The position numbers and the translations under genes are program-made. Shown here one piece after another: positions 49,528 to 62,084 of a stretch of 64,000 nucleotides of DNA (positions are counted from its first letter, which is position 1; each line of letters begins with the position of its first letter). The DNA is from Gymnogyps californianus (taxonomy: Eukaryota; Chordata; Aves; Accipitriformes; Cathartidae): the NCBI RefSeq assembly GCF_018139145.2, contig NC_059478.1, forward strand, positions 36,063,001 to 36,127,000, in the 5' to 3' direction. The notes below the pieces were generated by a model. It saw only the letters and a list, made by a program, of their open reading frames with translations. It was not told where the DNA came from and did no database searches.

Positions 49528-49685
49528 AGACAAAAGGAAAAGGATTTTTACATTTGTTAAGAATAAGGGTATAAATATCAACTTCTTACAACTACATTAG
49601 CTGCCGTGAAGGGATGGCATACAGTGATTCCTCTTCCAAAAAGCGATTGCCCCGTGACATCGTGTGCTGTCCCCACTTTGGTCAG
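49528..49685 (+). mobile_element. LTR-like repeat, copy B
   Basis: This is the second copy of the repeat at 44823-44985, in the same orientation and about 4.7 kb away. A TATA box (TATAAATA) at 49570-49577 falls 42 bases into the copy, one base from its place in copy A. The two copies differ at many positions, so any insertion is old. If both were LTRs of one provirus the interior should contain gag and pol traces, and I see none. Confidence 0.45.
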
Positions 49686-51109
49686 TGCATGGAGCAGGAG
49701 ATACTGGTGATAACTAGTGCAAGACACTGGCTTGTTCCTTCCCTTACAGCATCATCCCAAGTTGCTGTTCTCTGACAGTCGGTACGAAACACGATGCTCT
49801 TAAGCAGGTTAACCTAAGGTTACGCTTATTGCAAGTACTTCTCTCGCCACCACAGACTACTTTTAATATGAATTTTCTTGTTTTCCTGTCACAAACATTT
49901 GTGAAATAATACTTATTCTTGGGATAGCATCTTCAGCACCAAACCATCATTTCTCTCCTGATTGCTACCATTGCCAGTTATAAACAAAGTCAAGTCCATT
50001 CATCAGTAAATATCCAAAACAAGACAGCTCAGCTCAAATAATTTTTGATGAAAGTTAGAGAGGATTACAGGGAACATCTGACTAGGCATATGGCATTTTA
50101 GCAAAATTGACAGTCTTCCAAACTGTTACTCATATGTGTCTTTATCGGTAACTGTTTTATCCAGACTTGTTTGGTACGTTGAAAAAAAAAATCTTTTAAA
50201 AAATGGAGAATGAATAAACCACCAACATTCACTATTAAAAAATCCCTTGTTCGATAGTTAATGAGTTCCAAATATTAAAATATTTAGCCATGCCTAATGA
50301 CTGAATATCAGGTATTGTGAAGGTTGGTTCACAGCTTCATACAGCTATACAAAAACATCAGACAGGTAAGTTTATAGGCTAAAATCAGTATCTACATAAT
50401 AATGTAAAGCTATAGAGACAGACTATATAAATTACAGAAGAAAAAATAGATTAATAGAAACGAAGATGAGATACAAGTGTCTTCCCCTTGACTGTCATTT
50501 AACTCAGTTTATGTTTATTCCTCCATTTTTTCCTGTCTTCTGATTCACTGCCCTTCACTTGCTCTAGCTTTCTGAACTACACCCACCAAACTGACCCCTC
50601 TTTCCCCATTCCACCCTTCCAGGCTGTACCGAAAAGGAGCTGGTACATGTTCACGCAAACCCCCAAACCACGTTAAGCTAGGGTGGGGGCACCAATAAGA
50701 CAAGTTTGGAAGATGTTCCTGGCTTCGCCTTGTAAACCAGAGTGTGGTTTGGTTTGAGCGTCATTTCTACTGCCTACAAACAAAGGTCCAGTCTATTTTT
50801 GCTGTTATTTTGTTACAAATGAGAGGGAAGGCTCCTACCGATTTCTTGTTATACATGTATTACGGTACGTGCACGTATCATAAGAGAAGTCAAAGACTAT
50901 ATGACAGTCTGAGTCCTCATTATAAAAAAGGCCAATGTGTTTCAATAATTTGGTTATTCTGGAAGCAAGCCTTTAATTTTGGACCAGGCAGACTAGAGGC
51001 AGATGTGCGTCTCTGCAGCTGCTGGAAGCCACCCGCCGGCTGCAGTGGCCTGACGATGAGCCAGCCCGCGCCTGCGCTGCTCGAGCATCACCACGCTTCC
51101 AGGAGAATG
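49686..51109. other. Unique noncoding sequence
   Basis: No gene is recognised. A GC-rich patch at about 51005-51100 adjoins a CR1 relic. A 132-codon plus frame at 50744-51142 spans both and has no domain. Confidence 0.45.
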
Positions 51110-51290
51110 AATGAGAAAGAACCTGGAGGAGAGCAAAAATGATTTGAAACCTGACCGGTGAGAAACAATTGAAAGAACTTGGTTGTTTTGTCAAAGGGAA
51201 TGTTATTTAGACACTTGGTTTTTGATCTTCATTAATGACCTGGAGAAAGGAGACGAAGAAAATAATGAACATGCACAGAACACCGAAACA
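51110..51290 (+). mobile_element. CR1-type LINE relic
   Basis: The stretch AATGATTTGAAACCTGACC then GGTGAGAAACAATTGAAAG then AACTTGGTTGTTTTGTC follows the sense strand of the CR1 pol segment encoding [14 protein letters not shown]. Just after it, TTGATCTTCATTAATGACCT then GGAGAAAGGAGAC resembles the upstream FINDL segment of the same reverse transcriptase. The order of the two pieces is reversed relative to an intact element, so these may be two fragments or a rearranged one. Strongly degraded. Confidence 0.45.
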
Positions 51291-54200
51291 GAAAGTGTTC
51301 TAGAGCCGCCCCATGCATAGAAAAGTGATTAAATTCTCTGTATATTCTCCAACTCGGTGCATTGACATTTACAGCAAAACCTTCTTTGTACAGACCTCTG
51401 AGTATCCTGGTTCCACTTAAAGAAAAAAGTAGGGTGGAAATACAATTTCTGTACGTATATATATACACACACATGTATGTACACACATATACAATTTCTG
51501 TAACCTATTGCTGGAAGTTTATAATCAAACCCTTTTATGAAAACCTTATGAGAAAATAGGTAATTTAGATTGACTCTAGTTATAAACCTCCTTTCCAAGT
51601 CTCCTCACCATTGGCTCCTAACATTGAACTCACTCGTCTCCAACGATTGATTTGTCCAAAGACCTTTAAGAAATTGACATTTTATCAAATATTTCATCTT
51701 TTTTTTAATCTCCTGTAAAAATAACTGTTTTAACATTTTATGTGAAGTCTGTTGTTGTGGACTAGGCTTTTTCTAGATGTTTTCTGAAGATGGGATAAAA
51801 TTTGGCATTTGAGCTAATTCTTTGTTCAGTAGCCTACATTCTTCTTCCAGCACTAGGCAGATCTTTCCCCAATTTATATATTTAATTAAAGCTTTTCAAA
51901 TCATTATTATTCAACGGTTGCCAGTGCAATTCTGTTTGCTTTCAGGTTTCATGAGGATTCAAATCATTCATGAAAATTTCTATTTCTCTCTCCCATGGCC
52001 AAATGTATATAGCCCTTGAGATTTATTAGCTTCTTTGGATGCAGTAGGAGCTGTTGAAGACTACCAGGTTACTTTGCAGTATGGTGATTCATGTTCCTTT
52101 GCACCCAAATAATGAGCAAAAGAAGAAAATGACTTGATACGACATGCCAGGAGAAGTTATCTGAAGGACTTCACAACTTGACCTCGTATTATAAAGGCTG
52201 TGACTATCTTCAACGATGCTTTGAAAAGTGAAGTAGCTGAGAGAGGAAGAGTCCCCATGACATTGCAATTATGCAAAGGTGACATATAAATAAAACCCCT
52301 AGGCAAAAAGAGCTGCCTTTTCATATTAAGATTGAAATAATTCTCAGATCAGGACTAAATTTTTGTGAGAACTGTCATATCAATTAGAGGTTTTAAGGAA
52401 ACTGAAGTCATAGATAATGTATTGAGCATAATACACTGACATTTTGATATGCAACCAGCAGACACTAAAAAAATGACAACTGACTCCAAAAACCAGTAAT
52501 GCTGAAATGAATAAATTAAATGAGCAATTACTAGTATGTTTGACAAAGCATGATATAACAATGCATTAAGCATATATTAGCTCAGCTTTTACTCACTGAT
52601 CTTTATCTTCTTTTAATTAATGAATTTAATTGACTGGAAGGGAGATTTAAGAATGGCTTTTTACAAGTCAAGTAGGAAAACCATTTTATGTTTGGGAGAG
52701 GACAAGCAAAGAGAGTATGCAATGGAAAACAACGGGGTGGAGCCACTATCGGTCTGTATCTGGTGCCAAAACCTGAGAAGATATAGGAGAGTCATTCACA
52801 ATTGTAATTTTCACAAAGGAAAATTTATCAAAATTAAAACCAGTAAGACATGCAAAATAAGGGGAATTCTAGCAAAATTGGGTGGATTCATAAAGAGTTT
52901 TTCAAATCTTGGAAACAGTTCTTCGGATAAGAAGAGCACCTGTATATATCTGCCAGGGTCCCGAGCATCCCTGAAGCTGGGATGCTTAGCCACTGGAAAC
53001 TCGTGGTGAGCTGGGGATCTCCAGTGACACAGAGCTCTAGAAGGACCTTCTTGGTCTTTTGTCCCAGAATCACTGGGAATTGACGTTGTTACTCTTTTCT
53101 GAGTCTGGATGCAATCGGCTGCCTTACCATCATCATTAGCCATCAGCCTTCTTACAACCTGCCTGGATACACATATATTCATCTCATATTGTGAGTTAGT
53201 CTGTCTGCCGTACGGGATACAATGTGCTGCAGAGTGTGTGTCCTGTTTGGAGAGCACGCTAGCTTTGGGATTAGAAGCAACCTAGTTACTGCTGCATGGA
53301 AAATAAAATCAGCCCATGCTGAGCTCTGCTTCCAGCATCGGGGCTAGATCAGCTTCGGCTAAGGGGAATATATGTACTGTACTCTTCCCTAAAGCCAGCC
53401 TGCACACAGGTATGTTGGAAAGCATTCCTTTTTGCTTAATCAGGCTCAGATTATTTCTTTTTAAAAACTGTATCTTATATATATTCATATATATGTGTGT
53501 GTTTATATATGCTATCCTGTGTAGATATCTGTATGTGCACGTATATATTATTCCAAGAAAGTATCAATAATATTAAGTCAGAAAAGAAGAGCAAACTATC
53601 TCAAAAGGAAGATTTATTTTGCTGCTGTGCACATAATCCTTACAAAGAGTGAACAGTAACTATTACCTTTTTCTCCTTTTTTAGCTTTGTTTTCAATTGC
53701 ATTTTAAATAACAACTGTTTGTAGTTTTCTCTATTTTCCATACCTGGGGAATAAAATATATGCTTAAACTATTTGAAATTAGTTAAGCCTGAAAATGTCA
53801 GATGGAGATCAGTTCTGGAGTTTCTCATAGTAAATTATATTTAAATGGCTCATGACTTTGCTAATACTAGACTGGAGGCAGTGTAAGGACCAACAGCACT
53901 TGAAAGAATGAATTCCACTAGCTACAAATTAATGGAAAAAAGTAATACTTATTAGAAAGGCTATGAAAAATCAAAGATGGTCTGGCATAGGAGAAAAATG
54001 CATCTTTCAGATACTATAACAGGCCTGAAGACTTTTATATCACATTTTTTCAAATCTTGTGCTCTATCACAGTAAAAAGCAGAAATGTGCTCAGCCACTC
54101 AAATTCAATTTCAGCAAGCAGTGATGCAAATACATCCAGTGTGAAAATTTCACTATACAGCTCTTTAGAAGGCTCTACTGATGGGACGTGTTATGATGGG

Positions 54201-54349
54201 TGCTCGGGAAGCGTCCCCATATATACTTATTTAATATATACTCACATTGGCTCTTGTTTATCTTTTGCTTCCACCAAACGTGAAATAATGGGACCAAAAA
54301 ATGTACTCTAAACCCTGAAGGTGAAATTTTTAGAAAGTCTGTCTCAGAA
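51291..54349. other. Unique AT-rich noncoding sequence with TA/CA microsatellites
   Basis: Short dinucleotide tracts are at about 51456-51492 (TATATATACACACACATG type) and 53474-53512 (TATATATATTCATATATATG then GTGTGTG). No gene is recognised; the 129-codon plus frame at 52620 and 148-codon minus frame at 52811 overlap and lack domains. Confidence 0.5.
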
Positions 54350-54377
54350 GGAACGATCACTCGGGAACGATCACTCG
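54350..54377. repeat. Perfect 14-bp tandem duplication
   Basis: GGAACGATCACTCG occurs at 54350-54363 and again at 54364-54377. Confidence 0.95.
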
Positions 54378-56339
54378 CTCCTCCCTGCAGCTTCTGAAAA
54401 CAAAACAGGAAAAAGGGAATGGGGGAGTCAGCGGAGCAGCCAGGCCAGAAACTCATGAGGATCCTCTGGGGAAGGAGGACAGAAGCAGCCTGGAGCGTGC
54501 GGAGGGAGAAAAAAGAAGTTCCCTCTTCGCGTCCTGCACCTCGCTGCGTCTGCGCCTGCCCGTGCAGACTCATTTTGCTTGGCTCATAGTATGGGTGGCG
54601 GAAGAGCAGAGAATATGGATGCTCAAATCTACTTCCTGCCAATATGCATTGTCCTTCAAACATATAGCTGAAGAAATATTCAATACCTCAGTGACTTAAA
54701 TACCTCAATGAAATGCAAATGTGAGAATATTTGTGGAATGCATAGATCCTTCACAAAATCTGGGTTGAGTTTCGTTATTTGTTTTTGTTTCAGATTTTTT
54801 TTCTCTCACTGTGTCTGCACTGACTTACAAACCACCGTGGCACTAGGACGGAGAAAAGCGGTCGGTAGGAGTGTGAAATCCTGGCTTGCAAAGAGCCCCA
54901 CAAAACCCACAACTCCCCAAACCAAACCTATCAGTGTGAACACAACCTGACAGAAGACGTTACACCAACAAAGGCAAGAAGATTTTCATTAAACTCCATT
55001 TCTTGGATGCATTGTTACTTTCATCCACAAATTTACCACCACAAAAAGCCAGCAGCTGTAGATTAGCTTCTCCTAAGCTCAGCGTAGTTAGGCACCGCAG
55101 AACGGTATCTCATGACTCCAGCAAATACCCAGAGTAACATGGCTATAAAACTACTAATAATTCATTTATTCTTGTCACATGAATTTGGTTATTTGGGGGG
55201 GTGGCTTGGGTTTTTTTCCAACGGAGGAAAAGATGGTAGCACTCCATCTGCAGGTCTGAGTTTTGCACAGGAAGAAATATCGCTCAGGAAATATTTGGCA
55301 GAACAAGTCCTCATCATTTTACAGGCCGACAATATCTACACGTATCTACAGCTTTTACAGGGCAACTGGAAGCGTATTTCATCATTGCCCTTTGATAAGC
55401 GAGAAACTAATATCCCCTATCTTTATTCACAATAACTGGCTAAATGACTCTTGTCAAAAGCCCAAACTTTTTGAAGGGTGGCTGACAAGGGAACTTCGTG
55501 AAGCGAGAGCAGACACCCGGTTGTGTCTGACTTGCTTTGTTCACAGACAGGTATATTACTAACTAGCCAAACAACAACATATCAAGCATTTTAATAATCC
55601 CATTAGCTGGGCAGCTTCTTAGCATCACACCAGAGGGTCTAGAATAACAAGCTTATATAAAAGCTCTAGTTATATTAAATATTAAAATATTGTTAAATAT
55701 TAAAACAAAACTTCTAAAAGATAAAAGCAAAGCAAAAGTCACAACCCATTCTATTATTTTACTTAATTCTGTCTCGAAGTATTTTGTAGCAGAAATGGCC
55801 TAGGCACTTAGGAAAAACCAAAGGACAATAACCATCACTTAGCTACAGCCTTAACCATCCACTTCCTGTTGACTGAAGAGAAGACAGGACCCAATAATTT
55901 TTATTTGCTTGACAAATTCATCTTCCTTTTCTCTGTTCTGCTGACTGCAACACGCTCAGGACAAACGAGAAGGGGCACCAAAAAGAGCAACTCCTTTGAA
56001 ATTCTGCCGCTAACCTGCTCCTGTGCAGTGACATTTTTTTTTCTCTTTCAGGGAAAAAAGCATCCTTTTATTTCTGCGTGTTTAGTGAGACAGATCAAAC
56101 CCGTGACTGCTAAACGAGGGTGTGAGACAAAGAAGGCTAAAGTCTACGAAGCCTTCGCCCAAAATGAAGGCTGTACATTCAATGGCAAGAAGCGCATAGG
56201 TCACACAGGAGAGCTTTTATGGGGTTATTGCATTCCTACATGCCTCTCTCACGGCAGCCGTGAGCGCCCAGGAGCTGACAGACTGCTCTTCCTGAGAAGC
56301 ACCAGGCAGGCGCCTGCAGATTTTAATGGCACAGGGAAT
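54378..56339. other. Unique noncoding sequence
   Basis: No recognised gene. It holds a GC patch at about 54430-54580, a G/T-rich tract at about 55184-55217, and a duplicated TTAAATATTAAAA word (55675 and 55692). The longest open stretch in the window, 187 codons at 55869-56432, lies here and has no methionine codon at all. A polypyrimidine run with CAG at about 56032-56050 resembles a splice acceptor, but nothing else supports an exon. Confidence 0.45.
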
Positions 56340-56375
56340 GGAAAGGGGAAGGGAGAGAGAAAGGGGAGGGAGAGG
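56340..56375. repeat. 36-bp homopurine tract with G runs
   Basis: Every base from 56340 to 56375 is A or G. It includes GGGG, GGG, GGGG and GGG runs in order. Such a tract can form a G-quadruplex or, with its pyrimidine partner strand, an H-DNA triplex. Confidence 0.93.
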
Positions 56376-57850
56376 CAGACAAAAGGCAGGAGGAACACCA
56401 GGCTGCCAGTTAGCCCCAAGCTGAAGGCATGAGGAACAGAAATGCCGCTCTTCCCTGCAGAAGACAGTAAGCCTCCAGGTGGAAGGGCCGGACACAAAAA
56501 GGGAGACCTGAAAACACACAAGGATGGATGCTGGGGGGTCTCTCAACCTCAGAATAATTTGAGGAAGGGTCCAAGCAAAAATACATATTATCGTCATTTA
56601 TGACAGCAATTTGGAATTGATTCATTATGCCTTTTTTCTTTTTTTATTAATGTCTTAAGATGTGTTTCCTCCCAAGTAGCTGTTATTTTTCAAAGCATGC
56701 TCTCAGCCAAACACCCCAAAGGTTCCTCCGCCATGGAAATACACTGCGTGTCGGGGGAACCAACACATGCAAACCGGTAAGAGAATAAAGATTGCGATAC
56801 CAGATCAGAACCTGCATCCTCCTCAGCTTAGTAGAACGTACGGGATCAAACCCGAAGAGCTTCCACACAGACCCGGAGCTGGGGAGAAGGCGGCTTGCCC
56901 GTGCGACACCACGCCGGCCACAGACATCACCTTCCACCCCTCCCTGGCCGAGCCTGGGGCCAGCAGTAAGCTTTTTAATTACAAAAGCTATGCTCCAAAA
57001 TTGGATAAATACACCTAATTGGTTTTTTTGTTTGTTCGTGCAAAGATAGGGAAAAAGCACATTTGAAAGATGGTAGGAATAAAAAGTAAACAGGATCTAC
57101 AGTACCTCTCAGAATAATTGTACCTTTCTTCGTCTCCTGGGGTAACCATGGTAAATAACTGCTCTGTGCTCAGCACAGCAATTCACTCGCATTAGTCATT
57201 CTTGATGCTGAATTACCTTTTCACAAACAACCAGTTTGCGAACAATTAAACTATCATAAAAATGGGATTTTTCTCCTCAGAAGGCTTTGGGGCATGGCAC
57301 GTTGATGACATTTTGCAAATTTTCCCAGGAATCCTTTCTTTGCTTGTGCAGCAAATACCAGCGGCCACCACTACTCACGCAAAATTATATTTTATTAAAA
57401 TTACATGCAATAACAGAAGAAAAAACAATGCCAGATACAAGGTGGGTTGACCCACTCAGTAAGGGCATGGTGAAAAGGAGGCAGCAGGTCGGGTCTGTGG
57501 ACGCTAGAAGATGCCGTCCACCCCGACAGTCCTCCCCAAAACTGCTCCCCTGTGTTTAAAAATGAACTCTCCCAGACACAGGACTTTCCTCCTTTATTGC
57601 AAGGAAAAGAAAGGGATCTGGTGAAATCGGATCCTGAGAAACTTAATTTAACACAGAGGCGCAGGAGCCTGCTCCTAACTGTGCTTTTTGTTATGAAATC
57701 AAAAAATAGTTAGAAAGTCCTCACCCCCTGGTATTTTTTTTAAAATGCTTCCAACGAATCAGAGAGAAATCAGACAGTTTTTGGCAAGTCGGGCAAAGTC
57801 CTCCTGCCTGCAATGCCCCGCCGGGTGCCCGGTGCTCGCCTGCGGCAGCA
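56376..57850. other. Unique noncoding sequence with GC patch
   Basis: No recognised gene. A GC-rich patch at about 56880-56970 and another beginning near 57800 make overlapping frames up to 126 codons. A possible regulatory element within this span is listed separately. Confidence 0.45.
57060..57265. promoter_or_regulatory. Candidate regulatory element with RFX-like X-box
   Basis: GTAACCATGGTAAA at 57142-57155 is one base from the symmetric X-box bound by RFX factors (GTNRCC, spacer, RGYAAC; the last C is A here). It is followed by ATTAGTCATTCTTG, GCTGAATTACC and GAACAATTAAAC. The grouping suggests an enhancer but is unproven. Confidence 0.35.
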
Positions 57851-57875
57851 GTGCACAAGCGTGCACAAGCGTGCA
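57851..57875. repeat. 10-bp tandem repeat, 2.5 copies
   Basis: GTGCACAAGC is repeated at 57851 and 57861 with a partial third copy from 57871, inside a CpG-containing GC patch of about 57800-57960. Confidence 0.9.
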
Positions 57876-58007
57876 AGAGGCTCAGGCTCGCGGGAACACG
57901 TGCATTGCACCATTGCCAAGAGTATCGGGCAAGAGGCCAGCAGAGCTGCAGGGTACGGCCTTCCTTTTGCTTCCTTACAGCAGATTCATCTTCCAGCAGG
58001 GTTTAAA

Positions 58008-58029
58008 TATGTGTGTGTATATATATATA
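58008..58029. repeat. (TG)n(TA)n microsatellite
   Basis: A run of alternating TG followed by alternating TA, about 22 bp. A T run follows at 58038-58045, and CTGCATGCATGCAG at 58053-58066 is a perfect 14-bp palindrome. Confidence 0.85.
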
Positions 58030-58066
58030 AAACTGATTTTTTTTTATCACCGCTGCATGCATGCAG

Positions 58067-59013
58067 GGAGACTGTTCATAGATCCAGAGTGACAAATTGT
58101 GCCATAATCAAACTCTGTATTTGTGCAGACACCGTATCACTGTCAGGGCATACTATTTATATCCAGAATATACTGCTTTGACTTCTGTGGAAGCAACAGA
58201 TCTAATAAACTTCTCTGACTTCGCTGTTGCTGGGTTTCATTGTTCAATCTCGTTTCCTTCATAATTTGTACAATATGGGAGAAAACTGTATCTCACGTCA
58301 CCCAAAGCAAGTTACTTCTCAGGAGCTCCTGAACTTTTGGTTCGGGTGCAATTTCATTTTTTGCACCTCACAAATGACTCTCATAAACGTATCTAAGCTT
58401 GGAAATCAGAAATTATAGCCGCATCCTTCAGCACCATACATCTACATTTGTGCAGTGCGATGCGGAAACCAAAACCCTAGTAGCAATCAGGATGGATTTA
58501 TCAGAGGACACAAGTTACAGAGGACACAAACCACCTGTAAATTAGATGCATACTGAGCATACTGTGTTTGCTATTTTTACCTTTGAAAAATGAAGCTGAA
58601 CTACAGAAGGGTCATAAACACAAAGGCTATATCTTTTAATAAATACAGCTGACTCCTATATAATGCATGCATGCAGAGATATTTGAGAACTGGAAGTAGA
58701 AAAAAATTATTTAGGTAATTTACAGAAAAATAATTGTAAAATGGAAAAGCATGTAAGATACTTTACCTTACAAAACTCTCTTTATCTAAGAAATATCAAG
58801 CAAATAATATTTCTCCTTACAACACTCCTCTACTATTGGAAAACCATGTTTAATGGATAAGGAAAATTAAGAGAAGAAGAGATGATTTATTGAGAAGATC
58901 CACGGAAGGTGGAGCAATGACCCATCCACCAGAGCCGGGTCAGCTTCATGGAAGTTCCTTTTCTGGTTGTTTTCTTCTCTGTTTCGATTTTTTACTGCAA
59001 TTTCAACAGTAAA
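58067..59013. other. Unique AT-rich noncoding sequence
   Basis: No gene is recognised. A second TGCATGCATGCAG word occurs near 58665, about 600 bp from the first, probably by chance. Confidence 0.5.
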
Positions 59014-59039
59014 AACCTAAGGTGGCACTGCCTTAGGTT
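59014..59039. repeat. 9-bp perfect inverted repeat
   Basis: AACCTAAGG at 59014-59022 and CCTTAGGTT at 59031-59039 flank an 8-base TGGCACTG loop. Confidence 0.88.
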
Positions 59040-61978
59040 ATACACTCCTTACTTCACAACAGGAAACAAATTCTCCAAGTTCTTCTACAAATATTGAAAA
59101 TGTGAATGCTACAGTGTGGCACTATATTGTTTCCTGAATTATACACTTTCTGAGTTCAGCAAAGGCTGTGTAGATTACATGTTCTCTCATTCTTTCCTAA
59201 ACAGAGGAATACCGGTTGCTTTTACATGGATGAGCAGCACCACGGCTTCCCACCCCCTGGCAGGAGGTGAGCAGGGGAGTAGCCTTACGCATGAACTGAG
59301 CACACCAACAAACATGGAGCTGATCAGAAATGTCTGCAAAGCCAGTGGCCAGAAACACTTCGAAAGTGCAGGCAATGCATTTCTTTTCACTCCCACTCTT
59401 CTATGTACAGACATTCACTCAGCAATTTTGACTTTGTACCCTAAAACCAGCTCTACCTAGTTAGGTTACTGTACCTTATTCCTCATCAGACCACTGAGCA
59501 TATTTGCCTGGAAGCCCGTGCTCCATCGGCAGCCACAGCCAACTCTGAAACCTACTGACAGCTCGCCTGGAGCGCAGGAACCCACATGCTCAGGAGAAGT
59601 GCAAGGAAACAGCAGCAGAACGATCCACATCAGATATTCTTCATGATTATCGGCGAGATCTCTATTAGTCTGCCAAGGAAATACAGATGGTGCACGGTGC
59701 CCTCGAGGTTGTTCGTTGGGAGGGTAGTACCATGCATAATACACTTACGGTCCTCCCGCAGACCTGCCATATGCAAGTCTTGGAGCCCTCCTTAAAATAC
59801 AGCAACCTTATATGACAAGAAGAAAGGCCGCTTGAGGTCAAAAGCCGCTATATCTACAAAAAAGGCTATGGGCACTCGCATTTTATTACATGATTTTCTT
59901 ACTTAAGGTCTCAGTGGTTAAATATGATGAAGTTCTCGAAGGAGCTGTGCTTTGCCCTGAAGGGCTGCCCTGGGCGAGCAAGCCTTCGTAAAGCCCTCTT
60001 GTAACCCACCACAGCAAAGGATAATCATCTATGCAATATGCAGAAGTCACAATAGAGTGGTTGGAAATTAAACAGCAGTTCCAAGAGACTTGTATTTTCT
60101 ACTATTGTGTATGTTACTTTTAGCATGATGGCAAAAAGCCAATGATAAACCTAATAGCTTGTTTCTACCAGCATGCAAAAGTATTTTAGACTGAAGAAAC
60201 GAACAGTTGGATGTAGAAAGACAGTGCAGTCCTCAAGTACACACAGTACAGAAATTAGAAAGCATACAGTGTTTACTGCCTGAAAATAATTCAATAATAA
60301 CAGGCATCTCTATCTGGCCTTCACCCAACAAAGCGGCAATGGACACGGTGGAGCTCATGTCCCCTCAGCCTCTACATCTGAAGCTGCCCTCCAGCAGGTA
60401 GGCTTCCTCAGCCAACAGCAGTGTTTGGTGAATGAGAAATGGATAACGTATCAAAGATTCGTTAGCCGACAGCCCGCGATTGGCCTGGCGATGGAACCGC
60501 TTGCAACAAAATCCTGCCAGGATCCAGCTGCTTCCGCACGCTGGAACAAAGGTTGCTGGGGGCTCTGCGCTGAAAACTTCCCCGGTGCGCTTCGGCGGGG
60601 TGTAGGTACGCACACAGCCCTGGCAGCATCTCGGTCTGGGCAGTCACACGTGAGCCATGAGTTGTGAAGAGCAAAGACCAGACTGATTTCCCAAAACTTC
60701 AGTTTATTGACACTTAATCACATGCACTGGAAAAGCCCTTTAGTTAGAGCACACCACTCTGATTTTTGAATACTCAGAGATAAAAGGAGAGGTAATGTTG
60801 TACCCCAAATACTCGTATTTAATTAATTTATTATACAGATACGAGTGTCTGTTTCTAACTGGAATGGATGATGATTCTGGAAGCTTGTCCTTTTTTGGAG
60901 GTTTATTGGCAGGTCTCTCATTAAGGTACGGCCCCTCCTGTGAGCATCCTCTCACAGCCCTCGCTCACCATGGCTGCACAACGTTATTAACCTGAATGTT
61001 CAAACACTTACGGGCAGCGACATTTGAAAGACATATCTTTCTGTTCATTTTCTTTTCTGTTCCTCTATGTCTCTCCCTTTTTAATCTTTCTCAGTGCAGA
61101 GCAGTTATAACCTGATTAATTAAGCTGACCACTCCACTGAGATTTTGTAAATTGGGTTATAAACTGAGCAATTAATAACCATTATAAATACGAATATAAA
61201 TTGGCCCTCCACATTTTGGTATGAGTTGCAGGCAGTCCCTCTGCTTCTTTTCCGGCCGGGAAGTGGCTCTCCCGCCCCGCGGGGCTCGGCAGCGTTGGAC
61301 CGTGCCCCATTCCCGTTATTTGACAGAGTCCTGACCTGAATTCCAATGGGAAAGGGAAGCACTGCCTACCGGCACTGCACAGCGTTTCCCTTCAGTTCAC
61401 TACCAGTACGCTGGCTGCTGGTTTCAGCTTTTATGGAAAATACCTATTCAGATCACACAAATCTTTTATATAACCGCATGTCAGTATTTTACATTCTTGC
61501 TGTGTATTTTGAAAATCAAGGATACATTTAACTCAACAGTATTTATTTCCTAAGCCTGAAAATATGAATTTACTTTGAATTTCCTCGTGCATGTAGTATT
61601 TCCTTCTTTTACTACAGTTTCTTTCCTTTCTCACTGAACATAAAGTCCTTAGCCAAGCAAACTGACACAAGCCCAGCAGCTTTACCCCAGAGACAACAGT
61701 TTACCTATGTTTAGATCCAATTTTGCTTCCAAATTCCCTGTGGTATCCTTTAAATGAGGTGCCATGTGTGGTTTGAGAGACTTTTCAGTACACTTTAACG
61801 CTGTGAGATAAGGATTCAGATGATTTAACACAGCCCGTCCCATTGCAGATCCACGTTACCCTCTCGGAGAGAAGCCACAGGAACGCAGCATCCGTGGCAG
61901 AGCGCAGAAGTGTGCTGCATCCGCCTCCAGGTCTGAAAACACGCCTGGAATGCTTGTTCTCTCTCTTTCTTTATTTTC
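59040..61978. other. Unique noncoding sequence
   Basis: No recognised gene. A moderately GC-rich region at about 60470-60640 and a CpG-dense patch at about 61245-61310 give spurious frames. A 114-codon plus frame at 59116-59460 lacks a domain. Confidence 0.5.
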
Positions 61979-62084
61979 TGGTTGGTTGGTTGGTTTGGTA
62001 TGGTTTGAGGTTTTTTGGGGGGGTTTGTTTGTTTGGGGTTTTTTTTGTTTCTTGGTTTTGTTTTGGGTTTTTTTTTTTGGTTTT
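61979..62084. repeat. G/T-rich tract with GGTT repeats
   Basis: About 105 bp of the plus strand is almost only G and T. It opens with four GGTT units (61980-61995), then G7 at 62017-62023, GGGG at about 62035 and a 12-base T run at about 62070. The first part meets a two-tetrad G-quadruplex pattern. An open frame translates it as a glycine, phenylalanine and valine-rich pseudo-membrane segment, which is an artefact. Confidence 0.85.

Noticed and set aside
55654..55663. TATATAAAAG, a strong TATA consensus.
   Set aside because: It sits in very AT-rich sequence with no composition change, exon or start-site signature downstream.
55869..56432. The longest open stretch in the window, 187 codons on the plus strand.
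   Set aside because: It begins at TTG and contains no methionine codon. Its C-terminal part is a translated homopurine tract, and no domain is recognisable.
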